Assembly (NCBI GenBank): GCA_902778725.1
Contig: CACYYS010000004.1
Span: forward strand, 1-53,964
Length of the DNA stretch: 53,964 bases
DNA from: an uncultured Ruminococcus sp.
GTDB lineage: Bacteria; Bacillota; Clostridia; Oscillospirales; CAG-272
Direction: 5' to 3'
Shown here piece after piece: positions 25,712-33,203 of this stretch. The position numbers and the translations under genes are program-made. Position 1 is the stretch's first letter; the number at the start of each line of letters is the position of its first letter. The notes below the pieces were generated by a model. It saw nothing but the letters and a program-made list of their open reading frames with translations, did not search any database and was not told the DNA's origin.

Positions 25712-27261
25712 TCGGCGCGCAGAAAAAACTGATCGTTTTCATCGCCGTCGCCGTTCTCGTCCTCGCCGTCGCCTACTTCGCCGTGATCCGGCCGCTGGTC
25801 GACAGAGAGGAGCCGGACGAGCAGACGCCGGTCGAGCTGCTGCCCGGCGAGGTCCTCGGGGCGAACGGCCGCATCCAGCTCTTCGAGCAGGTCGCGCGCG
25901 CGGATATGAAGTCCGTGGAGGTGAAAAACGCCTCCGGCTCCTACCGCTTCGTGCGCACGCAGGACGACAAGTTCGTCATCGACGGGCATGAAAGCACCCT
26001 CTACGAGGCGACGCTCTTTTCCCAGCTCGTCGTGGACACCGGCTACGCGCTCTCCAAGACCAAGATCGCGGACAACGCCGCCGCCGACTTCTATAAGTAC
26101 GGGCTCGACGAAGAGTCCCTCTCCGCACGCTATACCGTGACCACCCTCTCCGGCAGGACCCACACCGTCTGCGTCGGCAACCGGATCGCGACCGGCGGCG
26201 GCTACTACGTCCGCTACGAGGGCAGGGACTCGGTCTACGTGCTCGACACCACCCTCGCCTCCACGGTCCTGCAGCCGATCGAGGCGTACGTCACCCCCCT
26301 CGTCGCCTACCCCACCTCCCTCAACAACTACTATCTGATCGATAACTTCGCGATCTTCCACGGCGAGGATCCGGAGGACCTCTTCGTCTCCTTCAAGTAT
26401 CTGGAGGAAAAGGACCGCTCGGAGATCTTCACCTTCACCCCCTTTGCGATGACCTACCCCGGAGAGGGCACCTACTGCCCCTCCGACTATCTCGACTCCG
26501 CCCTCCAGGTCTTCACCGACTTCAAGGGGACGGAGGTCCTCAAGCTCGCCCCGGATGAAAAGGACTCCGAAAAATGGTTCCCCGAGGGCTTCTCCTACGT
26601 CGTTTACCACGAGATCGAGGTCCCGAACGACCAGAACGACCCCTCCAAGGGCTCGACCCCCGTGAAGAACGTCCTCTTTTTCAGCGAAAAGCATACCGAG
26701 CGCGGCGGAGAGAGCTATTACTACTGCTACTCCGCGATGTTCGATATCATCGTGAAGATCCCCGCCTACCGGGCGGACTTCCTCTCCTGGGATCTGAAGC
26801 TCTGGGTGCATAACACCATCTTCCAGCCGCAGATCGACACGGTCGGGGAGGTCTGCTTCGAGTACGGGGGAAAGACCGTCACCTTCCTGCTTGACGGGAC
26901 GGGGGATCAGCTCACCGTCACGGAAAAGGAGACGGGGCACAAGCCGCTCGTCAAAAACTTCCGTCAGCTTTACAAGATGATGCTCTCGGTCACCAAGGAG
27001 AGCACCAACGGCCTCACGGCGGAGGAGATCGCCGCCCTCACAAAGTCCGATGCGGGCAGGCAGCTCCGGATGACCGCCCGGATGCGCTCCGGCAAGGTCC
27101 TCGTCTATGATTTCTACCCCTATACCGACGTCCGCTCCTACTATTCCGTGAACGGCGTCAAGTGCGAGTTCTTCGTCCTGCGCACGATCGTGGAAAAACT
27201 CTGCGCGGACGTCACCCGCGTGCAAAACGACGTCACCGTCAACGCCGAGGACCGCTACTGA
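25708..27261 (+). CDS. DUF4340 domain protein of the Gld-like operon
   Basis: A 517-residue protein anchored by one N-terminal helix (about 9-27, VFIAVAVLVLAVAYFAVI) with the rest outside. Sequence such as VKNASGSYRFVRTQDDKFVI, LVVDTGYALSKTKIADNA, YGLDEESLSARYTVTTLSG, HTVCVGNRIATGGGYYVR and VYVLDTTLASTVLQPIE corresponds to the DUF4340 repeats (beta-rich, DKFKFGLD-like). In many genomes DUF4340 genes follow gldG, which supports a four-subunit export machine. A likely terminator is not visible directly after it, and the EamA gene follows at 46 bases. Confidence 0.88.
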   Translation: MIGAQKKLIVFIAVAVLVLAVAYFAVIRPLVDREEPDEQTPVELLPGEVLGANGRIQLFEQVARADMKSVEVKNASGSYRFVRTQDDKFVIDGHESTLYEATLFSQLVVDTGYALSKTKIADNAAADFYKYGLDEESLSARYTVTTLSGRTHTVCVGNRIATGGGYYVRYEGRDSVYVLDTTLASTVLQPIEAYVTPLVAYPTSLNNYYLIDNFAIFHGEDPEDLFVSFKYLEEKDRSEIFTFTPFAMTYPGEGTYCPSDYLDSALQVFTDFKGTEVLKLAPDEKDSEKWFPEGFSYVVYHEIEVPNDQNDPSKGSTPVKNVLFFSEKHTERGGESYYYCYSAMFDIIVKIPAYRADFLSWDLKLWVHNTIFQPQIDTVGEVCFEYGGKTVTFLLDGTGDQLTVTEKETGHKPLVKNFRQLYKMMLSVTKESTNGLTAEEIAALTKSDAGRQLRMTARMRSGKVLVYDFYPYTDVRSYYSVNGVKCEFFVLRTIVEKLCADVTRVQNDVTVNAEDRY

Positions 27262-27307
27262 CGCTCCCCGGTCCGGCGGACAGACTCCCGGAAAGGACAC
27301 CGATAGG

Positions 27308-28198
27308 ATGAAAAAACGGACCGTCGGGCTCCTGCTCGTTCTCCTCTCCGGCGCCGTGCTCGGCTCGATGCCGGAGCTTGTGGCGCTCTGCAAGGCGCAG
27401 GGCGCGAACAACGCGCTGCTTCTCCTCTTCCGCTTCGGCGCTCTCGCGCTGCTGACGCTGCCGGCGGCGCTGCGCGGCGGCGGGCTCGGCGCCTCTCTCC
27501 GGCGGCATTTCGGGGTCCTCGCGTTCCTCTCGCTTACCGAGGGGCTTACGCCGATCCTCCTCTATGCCGCCTACGGGCATCTCCCGACCGGGCTTGTGAT
27601 GACCCTCCACTTCCTCTACCCGATGGTCGTGGCGGTCCTCTGCTTCCTCTTCTTCCGGGAAAAGCTCTCCCGCGCAAAGCTCCTCTGCCTCGCGCTCTGC
27701 CTTTGCGGGGTCTTCCTCACGGTCGATCTCACCGGCGGGAGGGGGGACGCCTTCGGCGTCGCGGCGGCGCTCCTCTCCGCCCTTACCTACGGCGCCTATA
27801 TCGTCCGCCTGAACAAGGCGGAAATGCGGGACGTCCCTCCCCTCCGCCTCGCCTTTTTCGTCGGGGCGGGATGCTTTGTCGTCTGTCTTTTCTACGCCGC
27901 GGTCACGGGCGGCTTTTCCGCCGTGCCGGAGGTCACGCCGGCGGGCTGGCTCTGTCTTACGGCGGCGGGGATCCTCATCGCCGCGGGCGGCGCCCTCCTG
28001 ATGATCCTCGGGACGCGCCTGACCGACGCGCAGACCGCCGCCGTCGCCTCCACCTCGGAGCCCCTCGCCAGCATCCTCCTCGGCGTCCTCTTTCTGCACG
28101 AGCCGATGGATCTGCGCATCGCCCTCGGCTGCCTCCTGATCCTCGCGGCGGTCGTCCTCCTCGCCCGGCAGAACGCCCGGGAGCAGAAACAAAAATAA
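27308..28198 (+). CDS. EamA/DMT-family transporter
   Basis: A 296-residue inner membrane protein with ten hydrophobic segments in two EamA repeats. The first repeat contains LLVLLSGAVLGSMPELVALC and ends near YPMVVAVLCFLFFREKLSRAK. The second contains TAAVASTSEPLASILLGVLF followed by LHEPMDLRIALGCLLILAAVVLLA, the typical repeat ending. The substrate, possibly an amino acid or metabolite, cannot be told. AAAGGA lies 11 bases upstream of the ATG. A hairpin with weak T-tract follows. Confidence 0.9.
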   Translation: MKKRTVGLLLVLLSGAVLGSMPELVALCKAQGANNALLLLFRFGALALLTLPAALRGGGLGASLRRHFGVLAFLSLTEGLTPILLYAAYGHLPTGLVMTLHFLYPMVVAVLCFLFFREKLSRAKLLCLALCLCGVFLTVDLTGGRGDAFGVAAALLSALTYGAYIVRLNKAEMRDVPPLRLAFFVGAGCFVVCLFYAAVTGGFSAVPEVTPAGWLCLTAAGILIAAGGALLMILGTRLTDAQTAAVASTSEPLASILLGVLFLHEPMDLRIALGCLLILAAVVLLARQNAREQKQK

Positions 28199-28205
28199 CA
28201 CAAGC

Positions 28206-28230
28206 CCCGCTCTCCGGAGCGGGTCTTTCA
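28206..28230 (+). terminator. Probable terminator after the EamA gene
   Basis: Arms CCCGCTC (28206-28212) and GAGCGGG (28217-28223), loop TCCG, followed by TCTTTCATTT, a weak T-tract. Confidence 0.6.
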
Positions 28231-28277
28231 TTTGCGGGGGAAATTTTACAAAAAACAAAGAAGTTTCTCCCGCCCCC

Positions 28278-28306
28278 TTGCCAAACAATTTTTTGTTATA
28301 TATAAT
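28278..28306 (+). promoter_or_regulatory. Sigma-A promoter of the GH2 gene
   Basis: TTGCCA (28278-28283), 17-base spacer, TATAAT (28301-28306). The ATG is 138 bases further on, giving a long 5' leader. Confidence 0.85.
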
Positions 28307-28334
28307 AGACGTGGTCCGCGGGAAAAAACCGGGA

Positions 28335-28386
28335 GAACGTCCGGAAACCCCTTGAAAAAACAGGGACGTTCGATTTTTTCCGTTTT
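28335..28386 (+). promoter_or_regulatory. Attenuator-like hairpin in the GH2 leader
   Basis: Arms GAACGTCC (28335-28342) and GGACGTTC (28364-28371) with a 21-base loop, followed by GATTTTTTCCGTTTTCCG. The shape is that of an intrinsic terminator inside a leader between promoter and gene. A regulated attenuator is possible; no antiterminator pairing or RAT/CAT-type site was recognised with confidence. Confidence 0.5.
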
Positions 28387-28444
28387 CCGCGCTTTTTCCG
28401 CCGGATCGATATTTTCTGTAAATTTTATACCGCTGGAGGAAGTT

Positions 28445-30223
28445 ATGAAAAAAAGCATTCCGCGCCCCGAACATCCGCGTCCCGACCTCTGCCGCGAGAG
28501 CTGGCTCTGCCTCAACGGCGAGTGGGATTTCGCCTTTGACGAGGCCTCTGTCGGCGAGTCCGAACGCTGGGAGCTGCGCCCGGCCCTCGATACCAAGATC
28601 ACCGTCCCCTTCGTCTATCAGTCCGAGCTCTCCGGGATCGCCGACCGCCGCCACTCCGAGCGCGTCTGGTATCACCGTACCTTCGCCGTTCCCGCCGAGT
28701 TTGCCGGCAAGCGCATCCTGCTCCACTTCGGCGCCGCCGACTACAAGACCCGTGTCTGGCTCGACGGACAGCTCCTCGGCGAGCACGTGGGCGGCTACTC
28801 TCCCTTCACCTTCGATATCACCGACCTCGTCGCCGGAGGCAAAAAGAAGACCCACAGCCTCTCCGTTATGTGCGAGGACAGCCTCGGCACCGAGCAGCCC
28901 CGCGGCAAGCAGAGCTTCCGCCCCGAGAACTTCGCCTGCTGGTACGCCCCGATGACCGGCATCTGGCAGACCGTCTGGCTCGAGGCCGTCGGCGTCCGGT
29001 ATATCGAGAACGTCCGCATCACCCCGGACGTCGACCGCGCCTCCGTCCGCTTCGAGCTCTACGCAAACAGCGTCCCCGCCGGCGCCAAGGCGAAGATCGA
29101 GATCTTCTATAAGGAACAGCCCGTCACCGAGTGCACCGTCGCCTTCACCCACCGCGTCGCAGACGTCACCGTCACCCTCGGGCACGACGAGACCATCGAG
29201 GGCTTCCACTACTGGTTCCCCCATACCCCCAACCTCTATGACGTCCGCCTCACCCTCCTCACCGACGGGGGCGCCGAGGATACCCTCACGACCTACTTCG
29301 GGATGCGGAAGATCTCCGTCGTCGGCGATCATATCTATATCAACAACCGCGACTTCTATCAGCGCCTGATCCTCGATCAGGGCTACTGGAAGGACGGCCT
29401 CCTCACCGCCCCCTCCGACGACGCGCTCAAGCTGGATATCGAGCTGACCAAAAAGCTCGGCTACAACGGCGCCCGCAAGCACCAGAAGTTCGAGGATCCC
29501 CGCTACCTCTACTGGGCGGATAAGCTCGGCCTCGTCGTCTGGGGCGAGCTGCCCTCCGCCTACTGGTTCGGCTACCCCGAAAAACGGAATATGCTCCGCG
29601 ACCTCGCCGACGCCATCGACCGCGACTATAATCACCCCTCCCTGATCGCCTGGGTCCCCCTCAACGAGTCCTGGGGCGTCTTCTCCATCAAGTCGAACCC
29701 CGAGATGCAGAAGCTCTCGGATATGCTCTACTATACCGTCCACTCCCTCGACGGCACCCGCTTCGTCTCGGCCAACGACGGCTGGGAACAGTGCCAGTCC
29801 GATATCGTCACCTGCCACGATTATACCGCCTACGGCAGACAGCTCAAACAGAGCCACTACGACGACGAGGTCTCCTTCACCCTCGGCGCGCCCTCAAACG
29901 GCCGCACCGTCTCCTGCGACGGCTGGGAGGAGAACCTCGGCAAGCCTTGCCTGCTCACCGAGTACGGCGGCATCGCCTTCACAAAGGACAGCGGCAACGG
30001 CAACTGGGGCTATAACGGCGCCGTCACCGACGAAAAGGTCTTCCTCGAACGCTTCGACGATATCACCACCGCCTTCAAGAATATGCCCTACCTCCGCGGC
30101 TATTGCTATACCCAGCTCACCGACGTCTTTCAGGAGGTCAACGGCCTGCTCGATATGGACCGCAACCCCAAAGTCAGCGTCGAAAAGATCCGCGAGATCA
30201 ACCTCCGCCCGAGAAAAATCTGA
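28445..30223 (+). CDS. Glycoside hydrolase family 2 (beta-galactosidase/beta-glucuronidase-like)
   Basis: A 592-residue retaining glycosidase without a signal peptide, so probably intracellular. I chose the ATG at 28445 because GGAGGAAG precedes it and RPEHPRPDLCRESWLCLNGE is the normal GH2 beginning; the upstream in-frame stretch is leader. The N-terminal sugar-binding domain holds WDFAFDEA and HFGAADYKTRVWLDGQLLGEH. A beta-sandwich follows, and then the TIM barrel with acid/base Glu near residue 408 in WVPLNESWG and nucleophile Glu near residue 505 in LLTEYGGIAF. The gene has its own promoter and leader. By eye alanine is coded mainly by GCC with few GCG, unlike its neighbours, which may reflect high expression or transfer. 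Its stop codon abuts a repeat hairpin. Confidence 0.92.
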   Translation: MKKSIPRPEHPRPDLCRESWLCLNGEWDFAFDEASVGESERWELRPALDTKITVPFVYQSELSGIADRRHSERVWYHRTFAVPAEFAGKRILLHFGAADYKTRVWLDGQLLGEHVGGYSPFTFDITDLVAGGKKKTHSLSVMCEDSLGTEQPRGKQSFRPENFACWYAPMTGIWQTVWLEAVGVRYIENVRITPDVDRASVRFELYANSVPAGAKAKIEIFYKEQPVTECTVAFTHRVADVTVTLGHDETIEGFHYWFPHTPNLYDVRLTLLTDGGAEDTLTTYFGMRKISVVGDHIYINNRDFYQRLILDQGYWKDGLLTAPSDDALKLDIELTKKLGYNGARKHQKFEDPRYLYWADKLGLVVWGELPSAYWFGYPEKRNMLRDLADAIDRDYNHPSLIAWVPLNESWGVFSIKSNPEMQKLSDMLYYTVHSLDGTRFVSANDGWEQCQSDIVTCHDYTAYGRQLKQSHYDDEVSFTLGAPSNGRTVSCDGWEENLGKPCLLTEYGGIAFTKDSGNGNWGYNGAVTDEKVFLERFDDITTAFKNMPYLRGYCYTQLTDVFQEVNGLLDMDRNPKVSVEKIREINLRPRKI

Positions 30224-30307
30224 CTTCCTTTTCTGAAGAAAAGGAAGCAAAAGACTTTTTGAAGGGGCAGGGAAAAGAGAAAGCGTGTTCAAAGACGCTC
30301 CTTCCCC

Positions 30308-30340
30308 AAAAGCCGCCCGGTACGGATCGGGCGGCTTTTT
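30308..30340 (+). terminator. Terminator of the GH2 gene, GTACGGAT loop
   Basis: Arms GCCGCCCG (30312-30319) and CGGGCGGC (30328-30335) with A-run before and TTTTT after. The loop is as in copies A and B but the arms are inverted in base order (GCCGGGC there). Confidence 0.85.
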
Positions 30341-30381
30341 CCTTTCGCTCGGGGGAGCGCGTTCATCTCCTCCCTCGGATC

Positions 30382-30413
30382 AAAAAACGCCCGATACGGC
30401 CCGGGCGTTTTTT
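30382..30413 (+). terminator. Second terminator of cassette C
   Basis: Arms ACGCCCG (30387-30393) and CGGGCGT (30402-30408), six A before and T-run after, loop ATACGGCC. Confidence 0.8.
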
Positions 30414-30447
30414 GGTTTGCACAGTGCTTGCGGCAGGAGCAAGATTG

Positions 30448-30508
30448 ATGCCGCGCGTCTAAAGACCCGCGGCGAAGTTTTTATGCCGCGCGGCTAACGC
30501 CCCGCGGC
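30448..30508 (-). repeat. 35-base-period hairpin pair, copy 1
   Basis: Two units on the minus strand, 35 bases apart: GCCGCGGGGC-GTTA-GCCG (30483-30508) and GCCGCGGGTC-TTTA-GACG (30448-30473), each ending CGCGGCAT. Outer arms GCCGCG/CGCGGC are constant; the inner pair changes from GGC/GCC to GTC/GAC, keeping complementarity. A second pair with the same period is at 43497-43557. Confidence 0.7.
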
Positions 30509-30541
30509 GGTTCCCGCCCTGCAAGGAGAGACGGAGCGGAA

Positions 30542-30640
30542 ACAAGGCTCCCTCCCGAGGGCCCGATCCCCCAAAAATCCTTACGGATTTTTCCGGGGAC
30601 CCCACCGGGCCCGCTGGCGCCCGCAGGGCGACTGAAGGAG
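30542..30640 (+). mobile_element. MITE-like left end with inserted module
   Basis: GGCTCCCTCCCGAGGG, then the module of about 55 bases (30557-30612, with AAAAATCC-TTAC-GGATTTTT), then CTGG, hairpin CGCCC-GCA-GGGCG (30618-30630) and ACTGAAGGAGT. It is homologous to 17251-17294, with the module inserted and the hairpin arms changed. A clear right end is not present; a degenerate one may be near 30736-30775. Confidence 0.6.
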
Positions 30641-30726
30641 TTGGGGGAAAAAGGCAAAACGCAGGAGAAAGGACAGGGAGACGAATGGAGTTAGGGGAAA
30701 AAGGCAAAACGCAGGAGAAAGGACAG
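30637..30726 (+). repeat. Tandem duplication, 50-base period
   Basis: Two nearly identical 40-base units (30637-30676 and 30687-30726) starting GGAGTTGGGGG and GGAGTTAGGGG and ending GAGAAAGGACAG. They duplicate the inner part of the MITE-like element. Confidence 0.8.
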
Positions 30727-30840
30727 CGATACGGAAGGAGTTTCTCCTCTCTGTCGCTTCTCCCGTGTACCTCCCGCCGTTCCGCGCCGCTTCCTTTTTC
30801 GCTATGTTCGCGCGTACTTCAGACCCAAGCCCGGACAAAC

Positions 30841-30872
30841 AAAAAAGCCGGCCCTGCCGGGTCGGCTTTTTT
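30841..30872 (-). terminator. Terminator of the EF-P/CD1247-N transcript
   Basis: AAAAAAGCCGGCCC (30841-30854), loop TGCC, GGGTCGGCTTTTTT (30859-30872) with one G-T pair. It lies 28 bases beyond the stop of the minus-strand gene and can work in both directions. Confidence 0.85.
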
Positions 30873-30899
30873 TCTGTCTGTTCGCTTGAGGGGCGGGGA

Positions 30900-31331
30900 T
30901 CACTCCTCCTCGTTTTCCTCGCAGTCACTGTCGCAGAGGTCGCAGTCGCCGTCGCAGCGGCAGTCGATATGCTCGCCGCACTTGGGGCAGACGATGTCGG
31001 CGGGGTCGTCCTCTTCGCCGAAGAGGATGGTCTCGCCGCATTTGGGACACTCGAGCTCGTACTCGCAGTCCTCGTCGTCCTCGCAGCCGCAGTCGCAGCC
31101 GTCGTCCTCGTCCTCAAAGACGGCGTCCTCCACCTCGGAGAGATCGTCGTCGATCTCCTCGACGTAGTCGCCGAGCTCATGGACGCTGTCGGAGACGTCG
31201 GTGAGATCGTTTGCAAGGTCGGTGACGATCCCGATCAGCTCGCGGATCAGTTTGACCTCGTCTTTGCTTTCATCCAGCTTCATCCCGTCGGCAAGGCCCT
31301 TCAGGTAAGCGGCTCTTTCGGTAACAGTCAT
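30900..31331 (-). CDS. CD1247 N-terminal domain protein with Cys-rich acidic tail
   Basis: A 143-residue acidic, probably cytoplasmic protein. Residues 1-70 match the CD1247 N-terminal domain of clostridia: MTVTERAAYLKGLADGMKLD, then a helical VKLIRELIGIVTDLANDLTDV and YVEEIDDDLSEVEDAVF. The C-terminal half has a zinc-ribbon core with two CPKCGE boxes. It is flanked by CDCGCEDDEDC before and CRCDGDCDLCDSDC after, giving 13 cysteines in about 60 residues. Metal binding is likely; the function is unknown. AAAGGA precedes the ATG. It follows the EF-P gene after 63 bases and ends at the terminator at 30841-30872. Confidence 0.88.
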   Translation of the reverse strand: MTVTERAAYLKGLADGMKLDESKDEVKLIRELIGIVTDLANDLTDVSDSVHELGDYVEEIDDDLSEVEDAVFEDEDDGCDCGCEDDEDCEYELECPKCGETILFGEEDDPADIVCPKCGEHIDCRCDGDCDLCDSDCEENEEE

Positions 31332-31394
31332 GGGTATTATCCTTTCTCCGCAAATGATCCGCCGGGAGGTGCGGAAGCTCCCGCGTGCAGGGGG

Positions 31395-31952
31395 TCAGGC
31401 GCGCTCGAGATACTCGCCGGTGCGGGTGTCGATGCGGAGCGTGTCGCCGGTGTTGATGAAGAGCGGGACGCGGATCGTCGCGCCGGTCTCGAGGGTGGCG
31501 ATCTTGCTGGCGCCGGTCGCGGTGTCGCCGCGGACGCCGGGCTCGGTGTCGGCTACCTCAAGCTCGACAAAGGTGGGCGGCTCAACGGCAAAGACGTTGC
31601 CCTTGTAGGAGAGGATCTTGCAGATCATGTTCTCCTTGACGAACTTGAAGTTGTCGGGCAGCTTGTCTGCGTTGAGCGGGAGCTGATCGTAGGTCTCGTT
31701 GTCCATGAAGTAGTAGAGCTCGCCGTCGTTGTAGAGATACTGCATCTCCTTGCGCTCGATATACGCGTTCTCGAACTTGTCGGTGGGGTTGAACGTCCGC
31801 TCGGTCACGGCGCCGGAGATGACGTTTTTGATCTTGGTGCGGACAAAGGCCGCGCCTTTTCCGGGCTTGACGTGCTGGAACTCGATGACCTGCATGACCT
31901 GCCCGTCCATGTCGAACGTGATGCCGTTTTTGAAATCGCCGGCAACTACCAT
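31395..31952 (-). CDS. efp: Translation elongation factor P
   Basis: EF-P of 185 residues, which relieves ribosome stalling at polyproline. The start is taken at [17 protein letters not shown] (31952), the canonical N-terminus; the in-frame region before it is leader. The domain I loop [16 protein letters not shown] has the Lys (residue 32) that is modified in other bacteria and corresponds to Lys32 of Bacillus [22 protein letters not shown] and the C-terminal [17 protein letters not shown] with [18 protein letters not shown] are standard. The ribosome binding site is modest (AGGTG). No EpmA/EpmB or EarP gene is nearby. Confidence 0.96.
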   Translation of the reverse strand: MVVAGDFKNGITFDMDGQVMQVIEFQHVKPGKGAAFVRTKIKNVISGAVTERTFNPTDKFENAYIERKEMQYLYNDGELYYFMDNETYDQLPLNADKLPDNFKFVKENMICKILSYKGNVFAVEPPTFVELEVADTEPGVRGDTATGASKIATLETGATIRVPLFINTGDTLRIDTRTGEYLERA

Positions 31953-32052
31953 AAAACACCTGCTTCTCAGCGACGGAAAAATAGATTTTACGCGGCGCAG
32001 TCGCTGTTGCTTTCGCGGGGAGGCCCCGGACCGCGATAAAAAGTACACCCTT

Positions 32053-32081
32053 ATTTTACAGCAAAGTTTTTCCGTTTTCAA
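32053..32081 (-). promoter_or_regulatory. Promoter of efp
   Basis: On the minus strand TTGAAA (32076-32081), 17-base spacer, TAAAAT (32053-32058), about 100 bases upstream of the efp ATG. The -35 overlaps an AT-rich inverted repeat TTTTTCCGTTT/AAACGGAAAAA (32067-32097). Confidence 0.65.
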
Positions 32082-32129
32082 TAGGGAAACGGAAAAAAAC
32101 GGAAACACGGAACGAAAATCCGCATTTTT

Positions 32130-33203
32130 TCAGAAGAGTTCGATCAATTCCTTTTCGGAGGCGGTGATCGGTTCTGCTCCGCCGGGGGTGATGAAGACCA
32201 TATCCTCGATGCGGACGCCGTATTTGCCCTCGAGGTAGATGCCGGGCTCCACCGTCACGACGTGGCCGGGCGCGAGGCGTTTGTCGCCCGCGCGGGGGGA
32301 GAGGCGCGGCGCCTCGTGGATGAAACGGCCGACTCCGTGCCCGAGCCCGTGGCCGAACGCGCCGGGATAGTCGCGGTCGATCAGGGAACGCGCGGCGGCG
32401 TCCACCTCCGAGCAGAGCATCCCGTCCCGGATCACCGAGAGGGCGGCGCGCTGGGCGTCAAGGACGGTCTGATAGAGCTTTTTCATCTCCGCGTCGGCGC
32501 GGCCGAGGCAGACGGTACGGGTCATATCCGAGCAGTAGCCCTGATAGATACAGCCGAAGTCCATCGTGAGAAAGCCCTTTTGCAGGACGCGGTCTTTCGG
32601 CGTGCCGTGCGGGAGGGAGGTCGCCTCGCCGGAGACCGTGATAAAGTCGAAGCTCTTTCCGGAGGCGCCGTGGCGGCGCAGGAAAAACTCCAGCTCGATC
32701 GCCACGTCGTTTTCCGTCATCTTCGGGTCGAGGACCTTGAGGATGTGGGAAAAGGCGAGATCGGTCAGCTCCTGCGCGCGTCGGATCGCGGCAAGCTCGC
32801 TCTCGTCCTTGTATTCGCGGATATCTTCGAGCAGCGTTCCGGCCTGGCAGAACTCCGCCCGGATCGCGTCCCGCAGGCGCAGATAGTCGGCGTAGGGCAT
32901 CACCCGGTCCTCAAAGGCGAGGGTGGACGCGCCGTTTTCCGCGAGCAGGCGGGAGACCGTGTCCGTGACCTTTTCCTTCGCCATATCGAGGACGGCAAAG
33001 TCCTTCGGGCAGGTCGCCCGCGCCGCTTCGGTATAGCGGGAGTCGGTGATGACGTAGGCGTTTTCCGCGCAGACGAGCAGATACCCGTCCGTGTAGTCAA
33101 AGCCGCAGAGCCATCCCTGGTTGATCGGCTCGGTGATCAGCATCGCGCCGATCCCGCGTTCCGAGAGGGCTTTTCTCAGTTTTTCCAGTCTTGTTGCAAG
33201 CAT
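32130..33203 (-). CDS. M24 family aminopeptidase (Xaa-Pro type)
   Basis: A 357-residue pita-bread metallopeptidase, probably cleaving Xaa-Pro bonds in peptides in the cytoplasm. The N-terminal creatinase-like domain has [20 protein letters not shown] and [10 protein letters not shown]. The catalytic domain has metal ligands Asp in [20 protein letters not shown] (two Asp), His in [16 protein letters not shown], Glu in [16 protein letters not shown] and Glu in GVRIEDM. AGGAGG precedes the ATG and lies within the upstream gene, which it overlaps by 28 bases. It is next to efp, as is common in Bacillota, a pairing that links proline peptide turnover and EF-P. Confidence 0.95.
   Translation of the reverse strand: MLATRLEKLRKALSERGIGAMLITEPINQGWLCGFDYTDGYLLVCAENAYVITDSRYTEAARATCPKDFAVLDMAKEKVTDTVSRLLAENGASTLAFEDRVMPYADYLRLRDAIRAEFCQAGTLLEDIREYKDESELAAIRRAQELTDLAFSHILKVLDPKMTENDVAIELEFFLRRHGASGKSFDFITVSGEATSLPHGTPKDRVLQKGFLTMDFGCIYQGYCSDMTRTVCLGRADAEMKKLYQTVLDAQRAALSVIRDGMLCSEVDAAARSLIDRDYPGAFGHGLGHGVGRFIHEAPRLSPRAGDKRLAPGHVVTVEPGIYLEGKYGVRIEDMVFITPGGAEPITASEKELIELF

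Larger units (their letters stand above)
30224..30413 (+). repeat. Extragenic terminator-cassette repeat, copy C
   Basis: Starts at the base after the GH2 stop: hairpin CTTCCTTTTC-TGAA-GAAAAGGAAG (30224-30247), AAAAGACTTTTTGAAGG, two terminators and between them the short hairpin CGCTC-GGGG-GAGCG. The same modules occur in copies A and B, with changed but still paired arms. Confidence 0.8.

Noticed and set aside
27239..29857. 872-codon minus-strand frame over the EamA and GH2 genes
   Set aside because: Spans two genes and their promoter region, low-complexity GVE/VEG composition, shadow.
32067..32097. Terminator after the M24 peptidase gene
   Set aside because: The inverted repeat TTTTTCCGTTT/AAACGGAAAAA has no T-tract after the stem on either strand and overlaps the efp promoter.
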